Below the pieces are notes generated by a model. The model was not told the DNA's origin. It worked only from the letters and a program-made list of their open reading frames with translations, and ran no database searches. A DNA stretch of 64,000 nucleotides from contig NC_092572.1 in NCBI RefSeq assembly GCF_037975245.1, positions 8,199,501-8,263,500 of the forward strand, written 5' to 3'. This document shows, piece by piece, positions 24,625-36,422 of the stretch. This stretch comes from Apostichopus japonicus (lineage: Eukaryota; Echinodermata; Holothuroidea; Aspidochirotida; Stichopodidae). Position 1 is the first letter of the stretch. Every line of letters starts with the position of its first letter. The position numbers and the translations under genes are program-made.

Positions 24625-27600
24625 AGTTTCTGACATGAGAGTTGACTTTGGAGTTTCTCGGATAACTTAACTTTTGCTACTTTTCTGGTAATTTTGGACA
24701 TTGTTTTTGTTCTGGAAATCTTTTCCAGCCTAACAGATAGTTGTACTAGCCTAGTTGTAAACCTCAGCTATTTTCTTCATGGCCAGCTTAAAAATCCACA
24801 CTTTTCTTGCTTTATTTTGTGGTGCAGATATTGCTTTTGTTTGTCTATCAACCACTGGAACAACCATGCTCACATACACAAAAGGTGATCTTCTCAGCTT
24901 AAGACAGCCAAGATGCAGATTATCTTCTGACATCTATTCTGCTATAAGAAGTTTAAATATATGTGCAGTGAAGCGAACCAGAAGAGGTCGTAGGAGAGGA
25001 AGAAAGGACAATGAACTTGCTTCTTTATCTAAAAAAGGACGCAATTTGCACTTCGGGCTTTGGAATATTCGCTCAATAATAGCTGAAAACAAAGTGACTT
25101 CATTATGTAACCTTATCCTTGACCAACATATGGATGTAATGGCAATAACAGAGGCATGGTTAAAGGGAGATGACAGTGATGATTGTATTTTAGCTGACTT
25201 ACACACTTCACTTCCAGACTTTGCTTTTTACCATTGCCCACGAAATAAGGGTAAGGGAGGAGGAGTTGGCTTTTTGATCAGGAAGGGTTTTGATGTGAAA
25301 TTAAATGACAGTGGCTTAGGTCTTTTGAGTTCATCGATCTCAACATTTCGTCATCAAAATCAACAATACGCATGATCGGACTATATAGGCCTCCCCCAAA
25401 CAACAAAAATAAATTAACTTTTGAAATGTTCATCGATGATTTTTCATCTCTACTTCAATTGTTATCCTCTCCCACAACCTCTTTAATTATCATGGGGGAT
25501 TTCAATATTCATGTTGATGTTCCATCAGATCAAAACTTTGCTTCTTTTGATGACTTACTCCAAGCTTTTGATTTCCAGCAACATGTCTCTGGTCCAACCC
25601 ACAGAAATGGACATGCACTTGATCTTATCATTTCACATAAAGACTCGGATCTTGTTAAATGTACGTGTGTGCATGATGAACATTTATGTACTTCTGACCA
25701 CTCAGTTGTAAGTTGCCTCATTAATATGGACCGACCACCTCCTGTCAGGAAATTCACTCAAAGGCGCAACCTATAGAACAATGATTTTGACCAATTTCGT
25801 TGTGACATTGGATCTTCATCTTTACTGATAAATCCGCAAAGTTCTCTTGACTCTCTTGTGGACCAATATTACTCAGTTCTTAGGACAATTATAGATAAAC
25901 ATGCACCTGTCACAAGAAAGGCTGTAATTATGCGCCCAAGGGCAAAATGGTACAGCAGAGACATCCGATTAGCAAAACGTGAGAAACGTAAATGTGAAAG
26001 AAAATATAAACAATCCGGTCTCATTGTCCACAAACAGCTGTACATGACTCAATGTAAACATTACAAAGATTTGCTAATCTCCGCAAAGTCCTGTTATTTT
26101 CGACAACAGATTACCTCCGCAAACCAGAAGGATATGTTTCGTATTGTAAATAAGCTAACTTCACCGGAAGTGGAAAATACCCTCCCAAAATATGATGTCG
26201 CTGAGAATCTTGCCAATCGATTTGTTGATTTCTTTCAACAAAAAGTAAATTCTCTCCTACATGCTTATCCTGACTATGGGACTGGTAATAATCCGATGGA
26301 ACAATGTAAATCAAAGTCAGTTTTTACTGCTTTCAAAGAAGTGAGTGAACAAGATGTTTTAAAAGTTATTAACTCGGCACCAGTTACCTCTTGTTTTTTG
26401 GATACTTTGCCAACATATGTCTTCAAGGAGTGTATTTCAGACTTACTACCAGTCATCACGAAAATTGTTAATCTTTCTTTCACTTCAGGTCAGTTACCAT
26501 GCTCACTGAAGCAAGCGGTGATAATTCCTCATATTAAAAAACCCAAGCTTGATGCTAATAATCTTGCAAATTACAGACCTATATCAAACCTCCCTTATCT
26601 ATCCAAGCTTATCGAACGTATTGTTTGCAAACAGTTTCAAGATTATCTTTCAAACAATGATCTCTATGCGAAAATGCAATCTGCATATCGAGCAAATTAC
26701 AGCACAGAAACTGCTCAACTTTATGTGCAGAATAGCCTTCTCTGTGCCCTTGATGAGCGTAAAGATGCTTTACTAGTCCTGTTGGATTTTTCATCCTCCT
26801 TCGACACAATTAATCACCAAACACTTTTAACACGTTTGCATGAAAGATATGGTGTTGATGGAGTTCCATTGTATTGGATGAAACCATACTTAGCAAACCG
26901 TACCCAATGTGTTATTGTGGATCAAAATCTGTCAAAGGATGTTACGCTTGCAACTGGAGTCCCACAAGGCTTAGTTCTGGGGCCGTTACTTTACACCTTG
27001 TATGTAGCTCCATTGCATGATTTAATCATTTCAGCTAATATGCAAACTGTTATTTATGCTGATGACATTCAGTTATTCACATCTTTCCATCCTGATCATT
27101 GTTCTGATGCTATTCAAAAATCCAAAACTGTATTGCAGATGTAAAATCATGGGCTATATCAAACAATCTTTTTATCAATGACTCAAAGACTGAAATCCTC
27201 CATGCTACCTCGCAATTTAAATCCACAACAATCAAATCTATTTCAGTCAAAATTGATCAGACTACCATCACTCCGTCCACGCACGTCAAAAGTCTAGGAG
27301 TTGTACTGGATCCCCATCTAAGCATGAAACAACAGGTCAATGCTGTTTGCAAATCATCATACAATGCCGTACGGAAGATCAGCCGGATACGGAAGTTTTT
27401 AACCAAAGATATCACTACAAAACTTGTATGTTCCTTGATAATGCCCAGGCTTGACTAATGTAACTCCCTTTTATTTGGCCTTCCTGACTCTACACTGACA
27501 AAACTTCAAACTGTTCAGAATTCTGCTGCCCGGTTAATATCATGTTCATCGCGTCATGATCACATGTCTCCAGTGCTTCAATCACTCCATTGGCTTCCAG

Positions 27601-28000
27601 TAAAACATCGGTCAATTTATAAGCTCCTCCTCTTAACGTACAAATCACAACACTCCCTTGCCCCTGGTTACATTACAAACTTAATTCCTCAGTATCATCC
27701 TCAACGCCAACTTCGCTCGTCTACAAAGTGTCTTCTTGCCACCAGCCATACCCCAAACACAAAGTTTTATGGAGAAAGAGCCTTCATCTCTGCTGCACCT
27801 CATCTCTGGAACAATCTACCATCTTCAATTCGCAATGCACCATCGGTTGACTGTTTTAAGCGTCTCTTAAAAACACATTTATTCCAAAATTTACAGTGAT
27901 TTGTCTTGCATATTTGTGTACTTGTTTTAAGCGCTTTGAGGCCTTTGCATAAAGCGCTCTATAAATACTTGCTTATTATTATTATTATTATTATTATTAT
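24625..28000 (+). mobile_element. L2/CR1-group non-LTR retrotransposon (LINE)
   Basis: A 3376-bp insertion ends in (TTA)n after TAAAGCGCTCTATAAATACT, a tail typical of L2/CR1-like elements of marine animals. Its single long coding region has an AP-type endonuclease, reverse transcriptase and a C-terminal region. It is flanked by a perfect 62-bp target duplication (24563-24624 and 28001-28062). The two paralogous blocks hold the empty site, which proves the boundaries. It sits in the intron between the stalk and CTLD exons of gene 1, in the same orientation as the gene. Confidence 0.9.
24779..27899 (+). pseudogene. LINE endonuclease-reverse transcriptase, broken
   Basis: The endonuclease part shows LWNIRSI, ITEAWL, MGDFNIHVD and TSDHSVV. 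The RT part shows NYRPISNLPYLSKLIERIV, LVLLDFSSSFDTINH, GVPQGLVLGPLLYTLY and the catalytic VIYADDIQLF. The C-terminus has LQSLHWLPVK and FYGERAFISAAPHLWNNLPS. The frame is broken by a shift near 25372, a TAG at 25774, a shift near 27125 (after which CIADVKSWAISNN continues) and a TAA at 27456 where the family has Tyr (RLD-stop-CNS). The RT catalytic residues are intact, but the protein cannot be made whole. Confidence 0.85.
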
Positions 28001-28062
28001 AATCACGTGTATTCTACTGTGTGTATATTTCATGCGGTGTGATAGGATAAATATCAGCCTTG
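28001..28062 (+). repeat. 62-bp target-site duplication, right copy
   Basis: Identical to 24563-24624. Its 5' end abuts the (TTA)n tail of the LINE. Confidence 0.9.
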
Positions 28063-29355
28063 TTGCAAAGTAGGCTACATTCGCATCTTTTCTATTATAC
28101 CTCAATCATTACGTACACAGTACAAAGGGGAAAACTGTTTCCACGATAAGTGTAATTACAAACCAAGAGACTTTTGTATCAGAGAGTGTGGGTTGGGATG
28201 GGGACGATGCGGGCGTGTAGTAAGTGTTACATGGTGTCTATAGGATTGATTAATATCATTGTAATATTAGGTTATTAAAATAGCTTGGCATCGCTCATGT
28301 TACACTATGCAACAATACAGACTCATGCAACAACACATTTTGTATTAGCTGTTGATAGTTTGTTATCGCGGGTATCCGCTGATTGACAGAAACAGGAAAA
28401 CGGAGCAGAATTTCGAAATATGTCATATACTGTGTTGGTAGAATATCAATTAAACACGACGCCTACCAGAAAGGAGTTAACACAAGTTTAAATGTAGCAT
28501 CCAGAGACGGGAAGTTTGATATCAATCTCCACAGGCAGACCTACGGGCAGGTTTAATTAATTTGTCGTTCATTTATTGAAGATGACGATCTTTTTCATTA
28601 AACACTGTACTAGTGGAGGGTCTACTTTTATCAAAACGGTGCAAAAGTTATGCAATTATATCAATTTGTTGTGTGGAATTTTATGCAGTTACTGTTAACT
28701 GCCGAATCAGCACCAAAAAAAAACGATTAAGGGGGAAGTGCTTACTCACCCGTCGCATCCCCCTTCCCTTCCCACGCACACCCTGCGTACGGGCGTACAA
28801 GATCATAGCCTATGTAAATTTTCGCACCACTAATTTTATGTTTATTCAATTATTTAATCAGTATGAAATGTCATCTGAAAAGTAATTAATATTGAAACAA
28901 AGAATAACTAAACAGGAAACACGTGTTAGATTTTAACTTCTTTCTACTTCTTTTCAATACACGAAGTGACATACATTATCTGAACAGGTCAAAAAGCAGT
29001 TCGACTGTGGCCCTATCTATTTGCATTAATGCTTTGAAAATTATATGTTTGGCTATTGCAAGTAGACTATATGTATAACTGTATGTTTTTCTTATTGTAA
29101 CAAACCGGGCCAAAACCGGACAAATTTACCTCAAGATACGTGATTTCTTTGATTCGGAAACAATTGATATTTACGTACATTGTCATATTTATATATCCTT
29201 ACCGGTTTCGAAGCTCTCAACATGCAATCAGGGTCCATAGCCTAGGCGGTCGGGTGTCCGCATATTAAGCGGGAGGCCCGGGTTTAAATCCCGGTGGAAG
29301 CTGGAAGTTTTTTCACTGTTCTGGATTTTCCAACTCACTACAATTTCAATTATAT
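28063..29355 (+). repeat. Segmental duplication block (also 44176-45120 and 62783-64000)
   Basis: Long near-identical intronic sequence shared by the three lectin units. It includes a G/C-rich stretch with CACACCCTGCGTACGGGCGT. No exon is supported in it. Open frames of about 90 codons arise from the shared sequence but have no splice or family support. Confidence 0.85.
29197..29354 (+). mobile_element. tRNA-derived SINE-like repeat, copy 1
   Basis: It starts CCTTACCGGTTTCGAAG and contains an A-box-like TAGCCTAGGCGGTCGGGTG and a B-box-like GGGTTTAAATCCC about 35 bp later. It ends in TTCAATTATATG running into a TA tract. Other copies lie at 37305-37461, 56455-56610 (minus), 63941-64000 (cut by the window end) and 37673-37743 (partial). 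Confidence 0.55.
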
Positions 29356-29472
29356 GTATATATACAAAACTATATATCTCTCTCTCTATATATATATGCA
29401 TATATATATATAACTATATATCTCTCTATATTAAGATATATATTTATACATCAATATATATATATATATATA
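29355..29472. repeat. (TA)n-rich tract
   Basis: TA/CT-interrupted AT dinucleotides between two duplicated blocks. Confidence 0.85.
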
Positions 29473-29948
29473 GCGTATGAATATGATCTCGTATCTGGAG
29501 CTGTTCATGCCTCCTCCAGCTGTTCAAATATTGTTTAAGATCTCCTTTAGTCTTAGTCTTAGTCTGTTTTAGGTAAATTACATTGTAACCTTTTTTAAAT
29601 GTCGTGAAATACGGTACTATTTAGCTTTGTCATTTTCAACCGGTGACTGATTGTAGGGGGAAAAAGTATCCTAGCCAACTATTAATATAAGATTATCATT
29701 GACGAAAGTTGTAGTCTATTAAGATGCGATACTAACAGTTTTGAAATCAATGTGAGTGCACTTCTTGTAACGATAAATTATATTGGTGATCAAATTAAAA
29801 TAGTTACGTTTTAATTTGAAGTTTTATGTTAGTAGAATTGATAACAATATTTAATTTTAAAAGGACACTTATGAAAGATGAATATCGATGTCATTCCTTT
29901 TCACTTTTCTCTGTTCCTTTGATACCGACTGACTTCTGACTGGAACAG

Positions 29949-30146
29949 ACCAGTCGATGTACTGGATTAGTGATGATAAGGTAACTTGGACTGAAGCAGT
30001 GGATAGATGCCGCAATTTATCCAACAATGGTCACCTCGTGCACATTGACAACGAAGAGGAGAATGATGAAGTAAAGGCCTTTCGAGAGCAAACCTTAGGC
30101 GGGTTTAATTGGATCTGGATAGGCATCCATGACTCGGAAAAAGAAG
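29949..30146 (+). CDS. Gene 1 exon 4: C-type lectin domain, N-terminal half
   Basis: A 198-nt phase 1-1 exon (acceptor CTGACTGGAACAG, donor GTAACA). It encodes QSMYWISDDKVTWTEAVDRC, then HLVHIDNEEENDEV and WIWIGIHDSEKE. These are the W-x-x-A-x-x-x-C helix, the L-V-x-I segment and the WIG(I/L).D core of the CTLD fold. The N-terminal cysteine pair of long-form CTLDs is absent. The upstream phase makes the first residue Asn, giving an N-Q-S sequon. Confidence 0.85.
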
Positions 30147-30871
30147 GTAACAAACAAACAAAAATATTAAAACAGCCATCGTCTTTGGTGGCTAATGCCC
30201 CGGATCGTGATCAGAAATATGCATAATATTACTGAAACTACCTTCGAATATGATGAAAGTAGTCACAACGCCATCCTCAATTTATTTTCACTAAACTAGA
30301 AGTCACAATCAACATCTCTTTACTCAAAAAAAAAAAAAAAATACAAAATACAAAACGATCTTATTAGGTACCAGTGTCTATTTAATGTATTAAGTTGTCG
30401 ATATGCTAATTATTTGAATTTAAAATTGATAGGTCCTGCTAATGAATTGTGGTGATATGATGTGTTAAATTGAATAATAAAAATTAACAATTAAATTGGA
30501 GGATTAATATCTAATATGAAAATGATCAGCTTTGTTAACTCATCTTAGATGAAATACTGGCAGAATGGATTGCTGATTTAAATTGGGTAGCCCTACTAGG
30601 TTTAGTCATTTAGTATTATTTCAATTAGCTTACTTGCGAACAAATGGAGGGGCAATAGGGATAGGTGTGGGTTGGTAAGCTTTCTGAGGGTTAAAAAACA
30701 ACTTGAACATGAATATGAGATAGGTTTAGAAAATATTCAGTTAGCTAAATTAGTTGACAATACTGGTGATATTTAGTGTATCAACAATTGATGTACGTTA
30801 CTTTCCGCTAATACATTGAAAAGCATTGGAAAAGTTGATTTCGTAATTGGTATTGTACTTTTATTTTCAAG

Positions 30872-31056
30872 GAGTTTGGACATATGAGGACGGTAGCAAC
30901 CTCACGTATGTCAATTGGGGTTACGGAGAACCAAATAGTGGAAACGGATACGTAGACGAAGACTGCGCGGTGATGAGCAAGGGTGGTGATTATATCGACG
31001 CGAATTGTGAAATATGGAAGTTACATTTTTGTTGTGAATATTACGTTGTTATTTAA
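30872..31056 (+). CDS. Gene 1 exon 5: C-type lectin domain, C-terminal half
   Basis: A phase 1 terminal exon (acceptor TTTTATTTTCAAG) encodes VWTYEDGSNLTYVNWGYGEP, then the EPN motif, EDCAVMSKGGDYIDANCE and WKLHFCCEYYVVI with stop. EPN is the mannose-type calcium-site motif. The usual WND is YID here, so one Ca2+ ligand (Asn) is replaced. The cysteines of EDC, ANC and FCCE, with DRC of the previous exon, give the two standard CTLD disulfides. It also carries an N-L-T sequon. Confidence 0.85.
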
Positions 31057-31060
31057 TAAA
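31055..31060 (+). promoter_or_regulatory. AATAAA overlapping the gene 1 stop codon
   Basis: The TAA stop (31054-31056) shares bases with AATAAA. Gene 2 has the same arrangement at 47545-47550. If used, the 3' UTR would be only about 20 nt long. A later signal may be used instead. Confidence 0.4.
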
Positions 31061-31299
31061 AGACAGGATTGACTAAAGAAAAGGAACGATAACTGCTAAA
31101 AGAGTAAAGAACATCGTTAAGCTTTCGACATTTTCTTGTCTTGTGTTGCTCTTATTGAACTTTTACGTAGACATAATTCATACTTGTTATTCATCGGTCG
31201 AATACGGCCTTCTCAATACGTCGTACTTCTACTAATCACATACCAATGTAATACTTGAAGAAAAAAAACTTACTTTTCTATTGTTTATTTTTTCTATTG

Positions 31300-34200
31300 T
31301 TTACAGTAAAATATAAGCATCAATTACTGATCACGTTATATCTTAGCAATGTATGTATTGATATATATATAAATATATAAAAATATGTATATATATATAT
31401 ATATATAAATTTATATATATATATATATAAACATAAGGTACGAATTCGATAAGGTAAATAATTTGATGTATTCAAACTTAGGACACTAATGTAATAATTT
31501 TTTGATGTTATAGGTTTATGAAACGGAATTCGATAAGGTAATTAATTTGATGAAATCAGACTTAAGACACTTATGTAAGAATGTCTCGATGTCAATAGTT
31601 TATTTAACGGAAATCGAAAATGGAAGTACTTTGATGTATTAAGATTAAAAACATTTATGTAATCATGTTGGGGTTTTTTCGCGCTTCGCACGTGTAAACC
31701 GTCTTGCGGCGGTTTTTGTTTACATTTCTTAAGATGGTAGCAAAACACTATGAAATGGCTGAATAACATATGGTTTGATCCACATCAAATATCCATGTGT
31801 TAAACCATTTACTAATCAGGGGTACCGGAAGGCAATAACATTGCACCGACTTCAGCCTGGTGTAATCCCCGAAAGGTTTGAAAAGATCTCTCTCAGAAGC
31901 ATTGGCCAACAAATGTGACCCCCTAAAAATTCTAGTTTGGCAATTGCATATTACCGGCGCTACGATGGGCAGGGCAATAACCTCACACACCTGGTATTGT
32001 CTTATAAAATGTATTCTGCAATGCAAAATAGCCAAGAATGTTTTTCCTCCCATTTTTGGCTGTCAGGTTACAGGAAATTGAAACTAAAAGTCTTTAACTT
32101 AAAAAAGCATATTTGGGCTTACCCCAGAATCCCCTCCCCCTTCCACCCGTCTAGAGATCAGTACAAACTGGGATTCAATTTGTTGGCTTCGCCCGAACAA
32201 AGGTTTACCCCCCTGATTTTTCTTTTCACCACACATGCCACCCTTCCGATTTGTGGTGCTTACGACGCATGCGCAGTTCCGAAGTGACCCTCGAAAGATG
32301 TGACCCCACATTTGTTAAAGCTTTCTACACTCATCCCCTCGACCCAGGGAAAATTCGAACGCATTTGCAAAAAATGCTGATAGGACTGCATTAACCATTT
32401 ACTAATCTGGAATGGCTCCGTATAATTACGTTCTAATAAATATCGAATCTATTTTTTTAGTAGAGTGAACTTTCGAGATTGCAAACTTACATCCGCCATT
32501 GATACACAATACTTTGCAATTATCATCAAGGAACCTTGCACTTCGCAGACAGTCTCTTGTACTGCGCACCTTATGAAGTTGTTCCATAGCACCGTAGCAA
32601 TACACTGGCCTAACCATTTCTGCGGACTGGCGAAAGCTTCAGTTCGTATTCCATCAGAATGAATCCATTTGTGGTTTGAAGTTGCTAAATAACGTCGTAT
32701 TACCTCATTTCAATTGGGGACGGGAATTTCCCATTCGCCTCTCCTTAGCCTAGTTCGGAGGGTTAAATAACTTCGTCTTTTCTGGCAAAATGGGAGCGGT
32801 GTGGTACATCTGGAAGGAGTTCAAACAGAAAAAAAAAATATCAAAAAAATACCAAAAGTGGAACTTCAAAATCACCTTACAAATTTATAGAAATATCACA
32901 AAGCATCAGTTTAAAACAAAGAGGACACCATCGTAAGAAAAACAGGTGCAAAGCACACTATAACATTTCACTGCGCACTTAGTAGGTTCCCTAATTCAAA
33001 AGCCTATCTAGTTTCCAGACTGTTGTTTCTTGGGTTCATAATTGATGTGTTTTCAACCGCCACCGGTCAATAACATGTTTTATTGAAGAAAAACATCAGT
33101 TCTTCCGGTGGTGATATAATTTTAAGATTCGACTTTTAATATACACAATTGAACATTAAAGTGCGTAATATTTGGTCCCACCATGCTACACGCTCCACAA
33201 CCACAACGGCCAGTCTGTCTACCCTGTTGCCCCACTCCAGTCTCTGGTACGCTAAGCAGCAAGCGAAAGGCAGCAGGTTCTGTTTGTACAGTCGGTATAT
33301 CCAGGCACGTAGCCAGCTCTGTCGGTCTTGGAAGGGGGAGAGGATGGGCGAAATTAAGATGAACGTTTCTATCATGGTTTACATTTAATTGTGAAATATC
33401 GAAGCTATCGATCTATTGTAAAAACATTATTATCTGTTTTTTATTGTTCTTGAATTTCTTTCCCTGGAGCTTCTGCTGTCTGAACTGTTTCTATTAGTAT
33501 CACTTTTGAAAAGTTCTACTTGAGCACAAATAAATAACGTCAACGAAATCCTTTTCTAGAGCGTCATGTCTGCTTCATCTCAACTGTTTGTGCTCTCGAT
33601 TCGACCCCGGTGAGTTCAATACAGTCATTCGGCAGGTCATGTGATGTCATAAGGCTTGGAAGTGTCTACGGGATGCAACTAAACATGGTATGTCTGCAAC
33701 ATATTTTCCGCTTGCATTGTCATATATGGTAACCTACATAAAAACAGTTTCTTAACGTAGTATTACAGGCTCTTCCAACGCATGCAATCAACAATTTAAA
33801 GGTATTCCATTCTGGGGTTAACTAAGTTTATTTTTAATGATTTGAAAGAAGGTATACGGCTGGTTTCAAGGAAAAATAACAACGTAGAGCTTCAATGTTT
33901 CGTTATATTATTTTTACAATATTTCTCTTGAATTTCTATTTTTTAAAGGGGGGGGGGGTTGAGGGGGTTTGGTGGATTCCCATCGGTTTTACTTGCATTT
34001 AAATGATTTAATTATCGATATTAAAGGAGGGGGAAGGAGGTTGCGATAACCTTTGTAGACAGCAGCTTATAGCCTTTATGACGTTATTTCGTCTTTTCCT
34101 GTTTTGATGAACCACAGTTCTTTAACAAAACGCGCAATATGATTATCTGCCTTTATAAAACGAAAGACTTGTATGCTACATTACATAGGTTTCATGCTTA

Positions 34201-34440
34201 TTTTGAAAGGGATTATTCATTCGGTTAGGGTGACATAAAAAATGCAAATACATAAAATCGTACGGTTAGTAATTGTGAGAGAAAGCTTCTTCTTTTGTAT
34301 TATTTGAATACTTGTATTAGGTTGTTATAGCAACTGAAGATATAAATTTTTATATGAATTTGGTACAAAGGAAGGAAATATAATGATTGAAGAAAGTACA
34401 CTTTCTTCATAAAATCTACAAATCAAACATCTCTTGTTGT
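31300..34440 (+). repeat. Segmental duplication block between genes 1 and 2 (copy at 48200-52660)
   Basis: Near-identical to 48200-52660 apart from the solo LTR there. It contains TA tracts, a degenerate repeat of CGATAAGGTAA(T/A)TAATTTGATG units (about 31440-31650), and G/C-richer repeat-like pieces near 32100-32300 and 33180-33340. No exon is supported. Confidence 0.8.
31361..31432. repeat. (TA)n tract
   Basis: AT dinucleotides with AAA interruptions. A matching tract is at 48274-48342. Confidence 0.85.
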
Positions 34441-34503
34441 TGACGCCATGACGAACCATGTAATTGCTGCTTAGTCGCTTATACCATTGATATCGGAATA
34501 CAG

Positions 34504-34613
34504 GATGGTCGTTTTAACGACATTGGTGGTAGCAGTGATTTCTACATTGTTATAAATAATATATATACTTTGATATTTAATAAAAGACAGAATTGACTAA
34601 GAAAGAAAGGAAC
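34504..34613 (+). pseudogene. Relic of a CTLD C-terminus and lectin 3' end
   Basis: The frame starting at 34504 reads DGRFNDIGGSSDFYIVINN. It matches the last CTLD strand pattern G-(W)-N-D-x-x-C-S-x-x-F-x-x-x, with the cysteine changed to Gly. It is followed at 34574-34613 by ATTTAATAAAAGACAG and TTGACTAA, nearly identical to the 3' ends of lectin genes 1 and 2. It lies only about 60 bp before the signal-peptide exon of gene 2, so this appears to be the tail of a dead upstream lectin copy. Confidence 0.55.
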
Positions 34614-34674
34614 ACTTTCATAATAATTACAACAGCGTTATTACTATTAAGAAGAATCTGCATCAAATATAAAG

Positions 34675-34714
34675 ATGGAGATAGGACTCACTGTAATATT
34701 ACTGATCCTATACG
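34675..34714 (+). CDS. Gene 2 exon 1: signal peptide
   Basis: ATG at 34675 encodes MEIGLTVILLILY and then splits Gly at a GTTTGT donor (phase 1). It is short, but with the next exon (GFISTEGAP) it forms a normal signal peptide. The copy at 52857-52896 differs by one silent base. Confidence 0.65.
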
Positions 34715-35010
34715 GTTTGTACTGTTTTCTTTTTTGTTCTTCGTTCTCGCATCACCTTCAATTTCAAGACTTAAAATAACGGCATGAACTAACTTTGACT
34801 GTACTGCTCGTTATTTCGTGAATCGAAAACCACGTTTGTCTGCGGATAAGCGCTTAACAAGGCGCGGATGCAGGGACCAGGTGTAAAGGTTGTACATCGC
34901 TTTTGGCCAACAAGCTAGGATGCCAAAAGATCCTAAATAGTTGCATTAATCTTACCCAGGTCAACATGTAGTTTTGTAATTCATTACATTTGTTCTAAAT
35001 TCATATTTAG

Positions 35011-35061
35011 GTTTTATATCAACGGAAGGTGCCCCTACACACCAAACTGTGGAAAATAAAG
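35011..35061 (+). CDS. Gene 2 exon 2: short linker
   Basis: A 51-nt phase 1-1 micro-exon with acceptor TTCATATTTAG and donor GTGAGT. It encodes FISTEGAPTHQTVENK. The likely signal-peptidase site falls around the start of this exon. The paralogue at 53192-53242 has Ala changed to Thr. Confidence 0.65.
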
Positions 35062-36422
35062 GTGAGTAATAAATGAACTAAAGACTTGCATTATTGTGTC
35101 CTTTTGCGATCTTGGTGGATTGCATCCTGAAATTGTCTTGCAAATGTCGATGCATTCTCCTTATAATATTTAACAAGGTTGATGGGTGGTCGCGTGATCA
35201 ATTCACCATCTTTCTCCCTGTACTGAAGCGGTACTGTGGAACTTTATGGGTTATTCCTTTGTGACACAATATCTTCTTTATATCTGTTACTGTGATTTCT
35301 GCATGGCTGCCAAGATACCTCAGTCGTTAACATGATGGCATTGATATTTTGTGTCATTAAATTATGTAATATAGCAATCAATTTAACACCGACACGTCGT
35401 AGTCAACTATATTAAACCTTATTGAGCTCAGCCAAGTGATTGTCTTATCTACTTCAGTCTGCAAAGTTTTTACCTTTAAACTCATTTTAAAGTTTGGTTT
35501 ACTCCTCATACCATGAATCAATGATGGTATCAACGTCTAATAAACACAAATTGGTAAATGCTAACATACCCTGTTTTATCCTTTAATACTTAATCTACCA
35601 AATATTTCCTTGAAATTTATTTTACCGACAGAGTGTCCGCAGATTAATTAAAATGCAAAATGTCTAACCCTATTTTTTAGCAAGTTGGAACAATTCTAAT
35701 ACCACAAAATACTGTCCTCGCATATCATGCTTCAACGTAGCTTGCATACAGTATTAATAATTATTAAGCTGTCTCAGATAGTAACATGATATTCATACTG
35801 TCAGTGTCAGTGCTTGGAAGCTTGACATTAAAGTAGACATAATTGTAAGAAAGTGTCCAATTGATGTTTAGGAGATAATTTATTATTTTCATGTACTTAA
35901 CAAGTCTGAATTGTCAACATTGCTCACCATATGGTTGCATTCAATTTCTGTTTATTGTTTATTTCCTTGCATTCACTAGAAAAAGTTCTTGTCAAATTCA
36001 TCCATTGCTGTTTTCTGGATTTTAGATTTAATTATTACTGAACAGACTCTTTACTCATTAGGTGTCGTTTTTATAAAACCACCTTCTAATTGGTTTATAT
36101 GCGCTTAGTTATTACCAGAATGATCAGACTATATTGTAGATCAGGTTGAAGTGGCTCTTTTGTCTGATTTAGTGGTTGTACCTCATATAGTCTCTGATCG
36201 TTTATTGGCTTATTAGAGACAATCTAAGAGTTTATGATGACATATCTACGATCTTCCCTGTCAACACAGCTCTGTTGAATCAATCATTTCTAGGAAGTTT
36301 AAATTAGGGTGTTGGTTTATATCGTGCCTCATGATTATGAATAGTGATTCGGTGAATATGTTTCAATTAACTTATTGACTAACAAGACAATATTTCATAT
36401 TTTCCCACTTTCCTTATTTTAG

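Larger units (their letters stand above)
14525..31056 (+). other. Gene model 1: secreted C-type lectin (5 exons)
   Basis: Exons 14525-14576, 17875-17988, 23617-23715, 29949-30146 and 30872-31056 join in phase 1 throughout. Together they give 648 nt, or 215 aa plus stop. The order is signal peptide, two Ser/Thr-rich stalk exons, and a CTLD split over two exons. The stalk-CTLD junction makes an N-Q-S glycosylation sequon. Unlike genes 2 and 3, no two-cysteine-domain exon was found between 14577 and 17874. Introns carry a Harbinger element and a LINE. An AATAAA overlaps the stop codon. The exon chain is inferred from splice signals, phase and paralogy, so alternative exons are possible. Confidence 0.65.

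Noticed and set aside
28613-28885. About 90-codon frame repeated at 44707, 63315 and 63352
   Set aside because: Small indels near the A-run change the frame between copies, so there is no coding constraint. No splice or domain support.
31937-32287. 116-codon plus-strand frame
   Set aside because: The paralogous block has indels that break the frame, and the composition looks like translated non-coding sequence.
31803-32412. 13-14-bp direct repeats CCATTTACTAATC as a target-site duplication of a ~0.6 kb insertion
   Set aside because: Flanks are inexact, no element ends are recognisable, and both paralogous blocks have the same arrangement, so there is no empty site to test it.
33136-33388. 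79-codon frames on both strands
   Set aside because: The copy near 50200 has a frame-breaking deletion, and the region looks like a dispersed repeat end (CAGGCACGTAGCCAG).
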